From Pseudomonadota bacterium (GTDB lineage: Bacteria; Pseudomonadota; Alphaproteobacteria; Sphingomonadales; Sphingomonadaceae): 64,000 nucleotides of DNA. The notes beneath the pieces were generated by a model. The model was not told where the DNA came from, did not search any database, and was given only the letters and a program-made list of their open reading frames with translations. The stretch covers positions 558,001 through 622,000 of the forward strand of contig JAFAFE010000006.1 in assembly GCA_023423655.1 (NCBI GenBank), read 5' to 3'. Below are positions 25,477 through 34,317 of the stretch, piece after piece (position 1 is the stretch's first letter; each line of letters opens with the position of its first letter). The translations under genes and the position numbers were made by a program.

Positions 25477-26115
25477 CTACTGCGCCAACGATTCCGTCCT
25501 ATATTTTTCGTGGACAAAAGTTTGATTAAGCGACTCTTCGCTGAAGATGTCCCGCGCTGGCAGTGTTTTTTCAACCGCGACCGCATGACCTCTCACGAGG
25601 ACATTTCGATGATCGCCTTTGTCGGAAATTGTGGCACCAAATAAAATGCCCTCCGAGCTTATATCATAGGTACGGATATACTCGGGATCGACAATTTCGA
25701 TCTGCTGTGCCAAGCCAAAGCGCGTCCGAAGGTCACCCAATATTCGGGCTGACTCAATTTTTGAGTTCGCTTGAATGCCACAAGCTGCCCGCGCGACCTG
25801 AGGTCCGCGAATAATCTCTTTAGTTGCGACCTCAAGATAAGTGCCTTCCATCGTTGCGCAATCAGCAATTAGACGATCGCGTGGAGTTTCAACCCGATGC
25901 TTCGTTTCCTGATGAAATTCGGCACTCCATTCTTGAATCTCTTTTTCACCCGGTTTGGTGATGACATTCCAACTATAGAGCGCATAGGTCGCCCGCGTAT
26001 TGCGTGTTTTATCTATGAGGGACTGGACATGTGTATCAACCGCATGCGCGCTTGCACAGGCCGCGATTAAAAAACCGAAAGCCCCAGCAATTGGCAGCTT
26101 TCTGTCTATCCCCAT
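25477..26115 (-). CDS. Exported protein of unknown function after sdhA
   Basis: The protein has 212 residues. Its ATG at 26115 overlaps the sdhA stop by one base (TGATG). A signal peptide spans about residues 1-25 (IAGAFGFLIAACASAHAV); the Cys in AACAS could be a lipobox, but the match is weak. The mature part has Cys in IADCATMEG and RAACGIQAN. GC content is below that of its neighbours. No domain is recognised. It occupies the place where sdhB usually follows sdhA. Confidence 0.72.
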   Translation of the reverse strand: MGIDRKLPIAGAFGFLIAACASAHAVDTHVQSLIDKTRNTRATYALYSWNVITKPGEKEIQEWSAEFHQETKHRVETPRDRLIADCATMEGTYLEVATKEIIRGPQVARAACGIQANSKIESARILGDLRTRFGLAQQIEIVDPEYIRTYDISSEGILFGATISDKGDHRNVLVRGHAVAVEKTLPARDIFSEESLNQTFVHEKYRTESLAQ

Positions 26116-27944
26116 CAATACACCCGCTTCTTCGGCTTGATATATTCAATCTCGTCGGAAAGCGTATATTCATGCACCGGGCGATAGTCGATTTTGACGT
26201 TGCCGCCCTTGCCGCCCCAGCCTTCGAACCAAGCGGCAGTATGCTTCATCCAATTGGTGTCATCACGGTCAGGGAAGTCTTCGCGGGCGTGGGCGCCGCG
26301 GGATTCCTGGCGGTTTTGCGCACCGGTGATGGTGACGGTCGCCTGACTAATAAGGTTATCCAGCTCCAGCGTTTCCACCAGATCGGTGTTCCAGATGAGC
26401 GAACGGTCGGTGATGCCGATATCGTTCATGCGCGCATAGGTTTTGCTGAGTTCGGCGATGCCTTCGCGCAGCAGTTCGTCGGTGCGGAACACCGCGCAAT
26501 GGGCCTGCATATTTTTCTGCATTTCGACGCGGATTTGCGCGGTCGGAGAACTGCCTTTGGCATAGCGGAAATGGTCGAGGCGGCCCAAGGCCATATCGGC
26601 AGAATTGGCAGGCAGCGGACGGTGCGCGGCACCGGGCTTGATCGTTTCGGCAAGGCGATGCCCCGCCGCACGGCCAAACACCACCAAGTCGATCAGGCTG
26701 TTCGATCCCAGACGGTTCGCGCCATGCACCGAAACGCACGCCGCTTCGCCGACCGCAAACAGGCCGGGGACGACCGTATCCGGACCATCCTTGCCCAAGG
26801 TCACGACTTCGCCATGATAGTTGGTCGGGATGCCGCCCATATTATAATGGACTGTTGGCGTGACCGGCAAAGGCTGACGGGTCAAATCGACGCCCGCGAA
26901 AATCTTGCCGCTTTCGGTAATGCCCGGCAAGCGTTCGGCAAGGATTTTGGGGTCGATATGGTCGAGGTGGAGATAGATATGATCCTTCTCCGGCCCGACG
27001 CCGCGCCCTTCGCGCATTTCCATCGCCATTGAACGGCTCACAACGTCGCGCGAGGCCAGATCCTTGGCCGAGGGCGCATAACGCTCCATGAAACGTTCGC
27101 CTTCGGAGTTGGTCAGATAGCCGCCTTCGCCGCGCGCGCCTTCGGTGATGAGCACGCCCGCGCCATAAATGCCGGTCGGGTGGAATTGGACAAACTCCAT
27201 GTCCTGCATCGGAAGGCCTGCGCGCAGCACCATACCGCCACCGTCACCCGTGCAGCTATGCGCCGAGGTGGCAGTGAAATAGCAACGGCCATAGCCGCCC
27301 GTCGCCAACACGACCGCATGGCTGCGGAACCGGTGGATCGAGCCATCCTCCAGACACAGCGCAATGACGCCGCGACATTCCGGACCGTCGGGGCCATCTT
27401 CCATGATGAGATCGATCGCGAAATATTCGATGTAGAAATCCGCGTCATATTTGAGGCTCTGTTGATAGAGCGCGTGCAGCATCGCGTGGCCGGTGCGGTC
27501 GGCAGCGGCGCAGGTGCGCTGCGCCGGCGGGCCTTCGCCCATATTCTGCATCATGCCGCCGAACGGACGCTGGTAAATCAGCCCGTCCTTGGTGCGCGAG
27601 AAAGGAACGCCTGCATGTTCCAGCTCGTAAACCGCCGCCGGGGCTTCGCGCACCATATATTCGATCGCGTCCTGGTCGCCGAGCCAGTCGGAACCCTTAA
27701 CGGTATCATACATGTGCCAGGTCCAATGGTCCGGCCCCATATTGCCAAGGCTGGCCGCGATGCCGCCTTGCGCGGCAACCGTATGGCTGCGCGTCGGGAA
27801 CAGCTTGGTCACGCACGCGGTGCGCAGTCCCTTTTCGGCGGCGCCCATCGTCGCGCGGAGGCCCGAACCCCCTGCCCCTACGACAACAACGTCATAGGTG
27901 TGGTCAATAATCTTGTAAGCGGGCTGTGTGGTATTTTCTGACAT
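26115..27944 (-). CDS. sdhA: Succinate dehydrogenase flavoprotein subunit
   Basis: The 609-residue subunit oxidises succinate to fumarate in complex II. It has the N-terminal FAD fold (VVVGAGGSGLRATMGAA), the covalent-FAD His in TRSHTVAAQGG, TGDGGGMVLRAG, the substrate segment HYNMGGIPTNYHGEV, and HGANRLGSNSLIDLVVFG. The C-terminus includes RESRGAHAREDFPDRDD. The start overlaps the sdhD stop (TAATG). It should work with SdhC and SdhD just upstream, and with SdhB, which is not in the window. Confidence 0.97.
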   Translation of the reverse strand: MSENTTQPAYKIIDHTYDVVVVGAGGSGLRATMGAAEKGLRTACVTKLFPTRSHTVAAQGGIAASLGNMGPDHWTWHMYDTVKGSDWLGDQDAIEYMVREAPAAVYELEHAGVPFSRTKDGLIYQRPFGGMMQNMGEGPPAQRTCAAADRTGHAMLHALYQQSLKYDADFYIEYFAIDLIMEDGPDGPECRGVIALCLEDGSIHRFRSHAVVLATGGYGRCYFTATSAHSCTGDGGGMVLRAGLPMQDMEFVQFHPTGIYGAGVLITEGARGEGGYLTNSEGERFMERYAPSAKDLASRDVVSRSMAMEMREGRGVGPEKDHIYLHLDHIDPKILAERLPGITESGKIFAGVDLTRQPLPVTPTVHYNMGGIPTNYHGEVVTLGKDGPDTVVPGLFAVGEAACVSVHGANRLGSNSLIDLVVFGRAAGHRLAETIKPGAAHRPLPANSADMALGRLDHFRYAKGSSPTAQIRVEMQKNMQAHCAVFRTDELLREGIAELSKTYARMNDIGITDRSLIWNTDLVETLELDNLISQATVTITGAQNRQESRGAHAREDFPDRDDTNWMKHTAAWFEGWGGKGGNVKIDYRPVHEYTLSDEIEYIKPKKRVY

Positions 27945-28351
27945 TATCCCGCGACTCCCACGGCCGGTGCAATTGTAGTGAAGGCAAGTTTAGCGACCGA
28001 AAACAGGCCAAAGACCGCTCCGGCGACGCAATAGAAATTGAGCAGCATCAGCATGAAAATTTTCGACGCTTCGCCGTGAAAATAATCTTCGATGAGGACT
28101 TGCAGCCCCAAGCGCATATGCCAGAAGATCGACACGATCATCAGCATCATCGGCACCGCAACAAGCGGTGAACCAAGCCATGCGGCCAAAGCTTTATAGT
28201 CATAGACCGGCAGACGCAGCAGCGAAATGAGCAGCCAGCTCACCAGCGCCAGATTGCCGAAAGCGGTAACGCGCTGGACCAGCCAGTGATGCGCGCCAGC
28301 CTTGGCGCTGCCGAGGCCGCGAACGCGACCCAGTTCGGTTCCGGTGCCCAT
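27944..28351 (-). CDS. sdhD: Succinate dehydrogenase membrane anchor subunit SdhD
   Basis: The protein has 135 residues. It opens with MGTGTELGRVRGLGSAKAGAHHW, a conserved N-terminal pattern (given in part), followed by three membrane helices. The haem and quinone region is LQVLIEDYFHGEASKIF. It overlaps sdhA by one base and follows sdhC after two bases. Confidence 0.93.
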   Translation of the reverse strand: MGTGTELGRVRGLGSAKAGAHHWLVQRVTAFGNLALVSWLLISLLRLPVYDYKALAAWLGSPLVAVPMMLMIVSIFWHMRLGLQVLIEDYFHGEASKIFMLMLLNFYCVAGAVFGLFSVAKLAFTTIAPAVGVAG

Positions 28352-28353
28352 GC

Positions 28354-28749
28354 TTACAGTCCTTTGCTGAAAATGAAGAGCCAAAAGCCTGCTGTCAGCA
28401 CGACCGGCAGGATCAGCGTGACCGTCGCCCACATGCGGTTGGCTTTGAGTTCGAAGCCCGCGCCCGTGTCCAGCACCAAGTGGCGGATACCGGTGGTCGC
28501 GTGCGAAAAGACCGCCCATGTGAGGCCGATGAGGACAACCTTGCCCGGCCAGCTTCCCATGCAGGTCAAAAACAGCGCATAAGCATCTTCGCTCGTCGCG
28601 AGCGCGCCCAGCCACCACAGCAACAATAAAGTGCCGACAATCGCAAGACCATCGCCTGCAATGCGGTGCATGATCGAAGACGCCATCGCGGGGCCCCATT
28701 TATAATGGGACAAATGCGGTGAAATCGGACGGCTGCCGGGCTTGGCCAT
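28354..28749 (-). CDS. sdhC: Succinate dehydrogenase cytochrome b556 subunit
   Basis: The protein has 131 residues. The signatures are RPISPHLSHYKWG at the start, SIMHRIAGDGLA (the conserved H-R pair) and SHATTGIRHLVLDTG with a haem-ligand His. Three transmembrane helices are visible. It is first in the sdhCDA unit. Confidence 0.95.
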   Translation of the reverse strand: MAKPGSRPISPHLSHYKWGPAMASSIMHRIAGDGLAIVGTLLLLWWLGALATSEDAYALFLTCMGSWPGKVVLIGLTWAVFSHATTGIRHLVLDTGAGFELKANRMWATVTLILPVVLTAGFWLFIFSKGL

Positions 28750-28797
28750 ATGTTTGATTCCTGTTCCCTGTCTGCACGGGCAGGACTCGTGATTTAA

Positions 28798-28824
28798 GGC
28801 CCTGTCCCGATAGCGGTCAGGGCC
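28798..28824 (-). terminator. Hairpin terminator after the 84-residue protein gene
   Basis: GGCCCTG and CAGGGCC form a 7-base stem with a 13-base loop between the small membrane-protein gene and sdhC. On the minus strand it is followed by TTAAAT rather than a long T run, so termination efficiency is uncertain. Confidence 0.45.
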
Positions 28825-28873
28825 CGTTTAGCGCGTGAAACGCTTCATGCAAGCTGTCAGACGCGAAAAATTG

Positions 28874-29128
28874 CTATTTCTTGTCGCTCTTGGAGTAGAG
28901 CAAGGCCGCGAGCAGCGCCGCCGAACCGATGCCAAGCCCAGCGGCCGCTTTCCAGTCCAGCCCTTTCTTGTCGCCCTGATCGCCGCCTGCGCCACCGCGC
29001 GAACGCTTGGCATTGCGCGCCTTTGCCGCAGCCAGCTCGTTTTGCCGCCGCACTTCGCGCAGCACTTCATTTTCCGCGCCCTTACTGTCGGGCGTGTCGG
29101 GCGGGGTAGGACTTGGCTTCTTCGCCAT
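28874..29128 (-). CDS. Small tail-anchored-like protein of unknown function
   Basis: The protein has 84 residues. The start at 29128 has AAGGAGAG upstream. Residues 1-55 are polar and charged (Pro-rich start, then LREVRRQNELAAAKARNAKRS), followed by one hydrophobic segment (AAAGLGIGSAALLAALLY) and a short basic end. The arrangement suggests a cytoplasmic domain anchored by a C-terminal helix. No function can be assigned. Confidence 0.72.
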   Translation of the reverse strand: MAKKPSPTPPDTPDSKGAENEVLREVRRQNELAAAKARNAKRSRGGAGGDQGDKKGLDWKAAAGLGIGSAALLAALLYSKSDKK

Positions 29129-29300
29129 AATGTAAACTCTCCTTGGGGACGAAAAATTTGAGTAAAGAAAAACTTGAGCGACGAACAATAGCGACCCAAC
29201 AGCCCAACGTGGCCAATCCGCGTCCGGGCTTCAAGTCTTAAATCTATGTCCCTGCCTAAAGGTTCCGCCCTGTCGGCAGGATGAACTGGGGGGAAACTCT

Positions 29301-29442
29301 CCCCTCCCGCTTGCGGGAGGGGCAACGAAGACTTAGGAATTTGAGCTTTAGCGAAAATTCTTAGTCGTAGTCGGGGAGGGCTTTGGTTTACGCCGCGCTT
29401 TAGAACAGGCCCTCCCCCCACCCCTCCCGCACGCGGGAGGGG
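29301..29442. repeat. Double-palindrome intergenic repeat (family A), 142 bases
   Basis: The left palindrome cccctcccgc/gcgggagggg is at 29301-29322 and the right one at 29421-29442. The core has inverted copies of gaagacttaggaatttgag and aaaattcttagtcgtag. The 327-base stretch 29129-29455 holds nothing else beyond the promoter side of the small membrane-protein gene. Confidence 0.85.
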
Positions 29443-29455
29443 AGATTTTTACCCC

Positions 29456-30571
29456 CTATTTCAACGCCGCTTCCACCGGCGTGTAGGGCAGCCCCAAATC
29501 CTCGGCGACCGCCTTGAACGTCACTTGCCCGTCCCACACATTCAGCCCTTCGGCGAGGTGGGGGTCTTGGCGCAGCGCCTCTTTCCAGCCGAGATCGGCG
29601 ATTTTGAGCGCGTGCGGCAGGGTCACATTGTTGAGCGCATAAGTGGACGTGCGCGCGACCGCGCCCGGCATATTGGCGACGCAATAATGGACGATGCCAT
29701 CAACCACATAGGTCGGATCGGCATGGGTGGTCGCGTGACTGGTTTCAAAACAACCGCCTTGGTCAATCGCGACATCGACCAGCACCGCGCCGGGCTTCAT
29801 CGTCTTGAGCATATCGCGCGTCACAAGCTTGGGGGCCGCTGCGCCCGGAATCAGCACCGCGCCGATGATAAGATCGGCTTCGGCCACCGCGTCGGCAAGA
29901 TTGGCTTTATTGGAAAACACCGTCTTGGCGCGTTCTTCAAAATGCATCCCCAGCTTTTCCAAAACTTCGGGGCTGCGGTCGAGGATGGTCACATCCGCGC
30001 CCAATCCGGTCGCCATTTGCGCGGCATTAAAGCCGACCACGCCGCCGCCGATAATCGCGACCTTGCCCGGCAACACGCCCGGCACCCCGCCGAGCAGCAC
30101 GCCGCGCCCGCCATTGGCTTTTTCAAGTGCCGTCGCGCCCGCCTGTATCGACATACGGCCCGCAACCTGACTCATCGGTTTTAAAAGCGGCAATTGCCCG
30201 CCGGGACCGGTCACGGTTTCATAAGCGATGCACACCGCTTTGGATTTGATAAGATCCTTGGTCTGCTCCGGATCGGGGGCGAGGTGGAGGTAGGTATAAA
30301 GGATCTGCCCTTCGCGCAGCATCGCGCGTTCAACCGCTTGGGGCTCCTTGACCTTGACGATCATGTCGGCCCGCTCGAAAATCTCTTTGGCGGTTTTGAC
30401 AATCTGCGCGCCTGCTTTTTGATACAGGTCATCGGTCGCGCCGATGCCGTTGCCCGCGCCGGTTTCAATGAGCACCTCATGGCCGTGCGATACAAGCTCA
30501 TGCGCGCTTTCGGGGGTCAGCCCGACGCGATATTCGTGATTTTTAATTTCCTTGGGGCAGCCGATCAACAT
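29456..30571 (-). CDS. ald: Alanine dehydrogenase
   Basis: The 371-residue enzyme interconverts alanine and pyruvate with NAD+. Family segments are IGCPKEIKNHEYRVGLTP at the start, VKVKEPQ, LHLAPDPEQT, the NAD fold VAIIGGGVVGFNAAQMA, and DVAIDQGGCFETSHATTH. The start at 30571 has AGGAGAG upstream. An Lrp-type regulator is divergently encoded with a 238-base AT-rich gap between them, the common ald/aldR arrangement. Confidence 0.97.
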   Translation of the reverse strand: MLIGCPKEIKNHEYRVGLTPESAHELVSHGHEVLIETGAGNGIGATDDLYQKAGAQIVKTAKEIFERADMIVKVKEPQAVERAMLREGQILYTYLHLAPDPEQTKDLIKSKAVCIAYETVTGPGGQLPLLKPMSQVAGRMSIQAGATALEKANGGRGVLLGGVPGVLPGKVAIIGGGVVGFNAAQMATGLGADVTILDRSPEVLEKLGMHFEERAKTVFSNKANLADAVAEADLIIGAVLIPGAAAPKLVTRDMLKTMKPGAVLVDVAIDQGGCFETSHATTHADPTYVVDGIVHYCVANMPGAVARTSTYALNNVTLPHALKIADLGWKEALRQDPHLAEGLNVWDGQVTFKAVAEDLGLPYTPVEAALK

Positions 30572-30809
30572 TGTCGCTCTCCTCATCCTTTTCAGGCGCC
30601 ACGGGATATTCGCCCGTTACAAGGCTCATAACGTCAGCCCCGGCGCGTGGTTGCTTTATCAGTCATTTTCTATGGTCGCGCTACCGGTTCCGTAGCGTCG
30701 TCGTCGCTATTTTTAGCAAAAAATATGTGAAAAATCTTGCTTTTCTTCAAGCTTGCGCGCGGCGCATTTCGAGATATTATCGCGTAAAAATGACAATCAG
30801 AGCAATTTT

Positions 30810-31283
30810 ATGGACAAATTCGACCGGCTTCTTCTGAAATTATTGCAAAACAATGCCCAAATGTCGGTTGCCGAGCTTGGAGAGTCGGTCGGCCTGTCGC
30901 CATCCGCCGCGCACCGGCGCGTCAAGGCGCTCGAACAAGCGGGCATCATCACCGGCTATCGCGCGCTGCTCGACGGCAAGGCGCTCGGCCTCGGCCTCGA
31001 CGTGTTTGTCGAAATTACCTTAACCTCCCAAAGCCAGCGCGCGCTCGACACGTTCGAAGACGCTGTGCGCGATTTTGACGATATATTGGAATGTCATTTA
31101 ATGTCCGGCCAGTCAGACTATCTGCTGCGCGTCGCGGCGAGCAGCGTCGCTGATTATGACCGCATCCACCGCACCTGCCTCGCCCGCCTCCCCGGCGTAT
31201 CCGCGATGCACAGCCGCTTCACCATCCGCACGATCAAAAATTGGAACGGTTATCCGGTGGGTGTGGCGGCCGCGCGGGAATAG
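30810..31283 (+). CDS. Lrp/AsnC-family regulator, probable ald regulator
   Basis: The protein has 157 residues from the ATG at 30810. The N-terminal winged helix-turn-helix covers about residues 1-50 (LLKLLQNNAQMSVAELGESVGLSPSAAHRRVKALE, in part). The C-terminal RAM domain includes ILECHLMSGQSDYLLRVAAS. Its divergent position suggests it senses alanine and controls ald. The gap has an A/T-rich stretch around 30700-30790, suitable for Lrp binding. Confidence 0.92.
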   Translation: MDKFDRLLLKLLQNNAQMSVAELGESVGLSPSAAHRRVKALEQAGIITGYRALLDGKALGLGLDVFVEITLTSQSQRALDTFEDAVRDFDDILECHLMSGQSDYLLRVAASSVADYDRIHRTCLARLPGVSAMHSRFTIRTIKNWNGYPVGVAAARE

Positions 31284-31293
31284 CTTTACAAGA

Positions 31294-31404
31294 TCCGTTC
31301 GTCCTGAGTAGGGGCTGCGCTGCCAAGCGCTGCACCGTATCGAAGGACCGGTTTCAGCCAAGCCCTTCGATACGCAGCTTCGCTGCTACTCTGGGCGAAC
31401 GGTA
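31294..31404. repeat. Intergenic repeat (family C)
   Basis: Outer arms ccgttcg...cgaacgg and an inner pair gtatcgaagg...ccttcgatac form a long stem. The same family recurs at 62583-62699. It lies between the Lrp gene and the SDR gene. Confidence 0.75.
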
Positions 31405-31488
31405 AGATGAAACTTCTTGCCCCTCCCCTTCCCCCCCTTACCCCCATATCATCTTGCCAACGTCATAATGGCGCGGCAAGGAAAGCGG

Positions 31489-32202
31489 ATGGACAGCGAC
31501 CCTTCGAGCGAACCTCTTCACATCCTCCTGACCGGTGCGAGCCGGGGCATTGGCGCGGCGATTGCCGAGCGGCTGGGCAATGAAGACAGGGTGCGGCTGG
31601 TGTCGACCTCCAGCGCGAGCGGGGATTTGTCCAATCCTTCGACCGCGGGGCTAATCTGGGCCGATGCGCTGGACCAGCTTGATGGCCGCATTGATATCCT
31701 CATCAATAATGCGGGCGTGTTCGAAGCCAATCCGGTCGAACTGAGCGATGTCGAATGGCTGGAAAACTGGCATTATACGATGGACGTCAACCTCACTGCC
31801 GCCGCGCTTTTATGCCGCGAGGCGGTGCAGCATTTCCAGGAGTTTGACGGCGGGCGAATCATCAATATGGCGAGCCGCGCCGCCTATCGCGGGGACAGTC
31901 CGGAACATTGGCATTATGCCGCCTCCAAAGCGGGCATGGTCGCGATGACCAAAACGATTGCGCGAGGCTTTGCGCGCGAAAATATCTACGCCTTTGCGAT
32001 CTGCCCCGGCTTCACCATGACCGGCATGGCGGAAGATTATCTGGAAAGCCGCGGCGGCGACAAATTGCTCGCCGATATTCCGCTGGGCCGTGTTGCCGAT
32101 CCCGAAGAAGTCGCGGAGATTGTCGCTTTCTGCGCGCTCCATGCGCCCGCGTCCATGACCGGCGCGGTGCTGGATGTGAACGGCGCGAGCTATGTGCGAT
32201 GA
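31489..32202 (+). CDS. Short-chain dehydrogenase/reductase
   Basis: The protein has 237 residues. The start at 31489 has AAGGA six bases upstream. Motifs are TGASRGIGAAIAERL (NAD(P) site), NNAGVF, the catalytic YAASKAGM and CPGFTMTGM. It is a classical SDR with no visible substrate clue. prmA begins seven bases downstream, so the two are co-transcribed. Confidence 0.92.
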   Translation: MDSDPSSEPLHILLTGASRGIGAAIAERLGNEDRVRLVSTSSASGDLSNPSTAGLIWADALDQLDGRIDILINNAGVFEANPVELSDVEWLENWHYTMDVNLTAAALLCREAVQHFQEFDGGRIINMASRAAYRGDSPEHWHYAASKAGMVAMTKTIARGFARENIYAFAICPGFTMTGMAEDYLESRGGDKLLADIPLGRVADPEEVAEIVAFCALHAPASMTGAVLDVNGASYVR

Positions 32203-32208
32203 GCCGCT

Positions 32209-33180
32209 ATGAGCTGGAAACTTACCCTCCCCTGCAACCGCGCCGAAGCCGAATATATTTCAGGCGATGTGCCCGCGCTGTCCTTGCTCGACCCCGAACC
32301 GGTGATCGTCACCAGCGAGGTTGATGAGGACGCCGATATCTGGCGCATGGACGCCTATTTTGACGCAGAACCGGACGGGCTGGTCATTGCGCTCATCCAG
32401 CAAGAAATTCCAAGCGCCGCCAACGCGAAGCCGGTGCTGGAACAGATGGCCGAAGAAGATTGGGTGACGTTAAGCCAATCAGGCATCGAACCGGTTCATG
32501 CCGGGCGCTTCTATGTCCACACCGGGCAGAATAAGGGCGATGTGCCTGCGGGCGCGCACGCTATCCGCATTGATGCAGGGCTGGCGTTCGGCACTGGCAC
32601 GCATGAAACCACCGCGGGCTGCCTTGCGATGCTCGATAGCATGAAGGCGCGCGGCGAAAGCTTCCGCCATATTGCCGACATCGGCACCGGCACCGGCCTG
32701 CTGGCCTTTGCAGCGCTCCATTTATGGCCGCGATGCTATGCGACCGCGTCCGATATTGACCCGATCAGCATTGACGTCACCAGCGACAATGCGCGCATCA
32801 ATGGCGTTGCGGTGACGCAGCAGCCGGGCGGCCTGGCGCTGTGCGTCGCGTCCGGCACCGACCATGAAATGATCCGCCGCCGCGCGCCTTATGATCTGGT
32901 GATCGCCAATATATTGGCCGGGCCGTTGATCGAGCTCGCGCCGTCGCTCGCCGAAGTGACCGCACCGGGCGGCACGCTGATTTTGGCCGGGTTGCTGGAC
33001 CGCCAGCAACAAGCCGTCGCCCGCGCCTATCGCCGTCAAGGCTTCCGCCTGGCCGAAAGCGCCCCCAATGGCGACTGGCCTACTTTGCGGTTGGTGAAGC
33101 GGCACCAGTTAGGCTGGCGGCGACCAGTGCGCGCGAGTGGACGCACGAGCCAGCCACCGGGCGATTTTGGCAGTTGGTGA
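32209..33180 (+). CDS. prmA: Ribosomal protein L11 methyltransferase
   Basis: The 323-residue enzyme trimethylates ribosomal protein L11 with S-adenosylmethionine. Key segments are AGLAFGTGTHETTAGCL, the SAM motif IADIGTGTGLLAFAA, ASDIDPISI and DLVIANILAGPL. The usual end of the family is close to WPTLRLVKR. Here about 26 further residues follow (RRPVRASGRTSQPPGDFGSW at the end) and stop six bases before a palindromic repeat. Confidence 0.94.
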   Translation: MSWKLTLPCNRAEAEYISGDVPALSLLDPEPVIVTSEVDEDADIWRMDAYFDAEPDGLVIALIQQEIPSAANAKPVLEQMAEEDWVTLSQSGIEPVHAGRFYVHTGQNKGDVPAGAHAIRIDAGLAFGTGTHETTAGCLAMLDSMKARGESFRHIADIGTGTGLLAFAALHLWPRCYATASDIDPISIDVTSDNARINGVAVTQQPGGLALCVASGTDHEMIRRRAPYDLVIANILAGPLIELAPSLAEVTAPGGTLILAGLLDRQQQAVARAYRRQGFRLAESAPNGDWPTLRLVKRHQLGWRRPVRASGRTSQPPGDFGSW

Positions 33181-33185
33181 GTTCT

Positions 33186-33385
33186 CCCCTCCCGCTTGCG
33201 GGAGGGGTCGGGGGAGGGTCTGTCGAGTAAAGCTGACTCGGCGGCGTAAACCAACCCCTCCCCGACTGCGCCTAAATTCGCTTCGCTCATTAAGGCTCCG
33301 TTGCCCAGCGAACGCGAAACTGCCCCCGGCAGTTTCGGTTGATGCCGGGGGCATCAACCAGTTCGCTCGTGAACGGGAGGGGATG
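33186..33385. repeat. Composite palindromic repeat region
   Basis: A family A palindrome, cccctcccgc/gcgggagggg (33186-33207), begins the region. A second structure, with agcgaac...gttcgct arms and a tgcccccgg...ccgggggca hairpin inside, completes it. The 210-base gap between convergent prmA and phhA holds only this. Confidence 0.7.
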
Positions 33386-33390
33386 AGGCC

Positions 33391-34290
33391 CTAAACCACG
33401 CTCGCCGCGCCGCCTTTTGCCAGCGCATAATCCTGCGTTCCCCGCGTCAACAGGTCATCGCCCTCGACAATCTCGGCAATCGCAATGTCGGGCAGCTTGT
33501 CCAGCCGTTCGTATAAAGGCGCGAAATCCGTGTCCGTCGTCGTCCGCAGCAAATCGTCGAGCGAATCGATTACGAAATAATTTTGCTGGTAATCGTCGAT
33601 GCGATATTCGGTGCGCATCACGCGCTCCAGATCGAAACCGATGCGGTTGGGGCTGGCATCATCGAGCGCGAAAATGCTTTCGCCATAGCTGGACACAATT
33701 CCCGCGCCATAAATACGCAATGCGCCATTTTCGCGCATCAGCCCGAATTCGACCGTGTACCAGTAAAGCCGCGCCAGCTTTTTGAGCGAGCCGAATTCCA
33801 AGGAGCGCAAACCGCCCTTGCCATAGGCTTCCATATAATCGGCGAACACCGGGTCCGCGAGCATCGGCACATGGCCGAACACATCGTGGAACACATCGGG
33901 TTCTTGCAGATAATCAAGCTGGTCAGCGCGGCGGATGAAATTGCCCGACACAAAGCGGCGGTTGGCGAGATGGTCGAAAAACACATCGTCCGGCACCAGC
34001 CCCGGCACCGCGACTACTTGCCACCCCGTCGCGGCCATCAAGCGTTTATTGAGTTCGGCAAAGTCGGGGATGCCCGGCTTTTCGAGCTTCAATACGTCAA
34101 TCCCGCGCAGGAACGCATCACACGCTCGGCCCGGTAACATCGCCGCCTGACGCGCGAACAGCGTGTCCCACACGCCATGTTCTTCGGCCGTGAACCGTTC
34201 CCAATCTTGCGGGATGGTCCAATCGGCATTTGCACCGGGCGGCGGGCTGTCATAGACATGAAGGTCGGTAGGTTCTGGATCCATAGCCAT
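33391..34290 (-). CDS. phhA: Phenylalanine 4-monooxygenase
   Basis: The 299-residue enzyme hydroxylates phenylalanine to tyrosine with a pterin cofactor and iron. Iron-binding His residues are in DVFHDVFGHVPML, and the Glu ligand is in the following YWYTVEFGL segment. The protein also has GIPDFAELNKRL and IYGAGIVSSYGES, both typical. The length is that of the bacterial enzyme without the mammalian regulatory domain. No pterin dehydratase gene is nearby. Confidence 0.95.
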   Translation of the reverse strand: MAMDPEPTDLHVYDSPPPGANADWTIPQDWERFTAEEHGVWDTLFARQAAMLPGRACDAFLRGIDVLKLEKPGIPDFAELNKRLMAATGWQVVAVPGLVPDDVFFDHLANRRFVSGNFIRRADQLDYLQEPDVFHDVFGHVPMLADPVFADYMEAYGKGGLRSLEFGSLKKLARLYWYTVEFGLMRENGALRIYGAGIVSSYGESIFALDDASPNRIGFDLERVMRTEYRIDDYQQNYFVIDSLDDLLRTTTDTDFAPLYERLDKLPDIAIAEIVEGDDLLTRGTQDYALAKGGAASVV

Positions 34291-34317
34291 GCTCTATAGC
34301 ATATAAGAAGGTTTCAT

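Noticed and set aside
27944..28699. Longer sdhD frame of 251 codons
   Set aside because: The extra N-terminal part is the frame shadow of sdhC. The ATG at 28351 gives a normal SdhD.
29301..29442. Insertion sequence or MITE with a transposase
   Set aside because: No target-site duplication is evident and no transposase frame exists; it fits a REP-like double palindrome instead.
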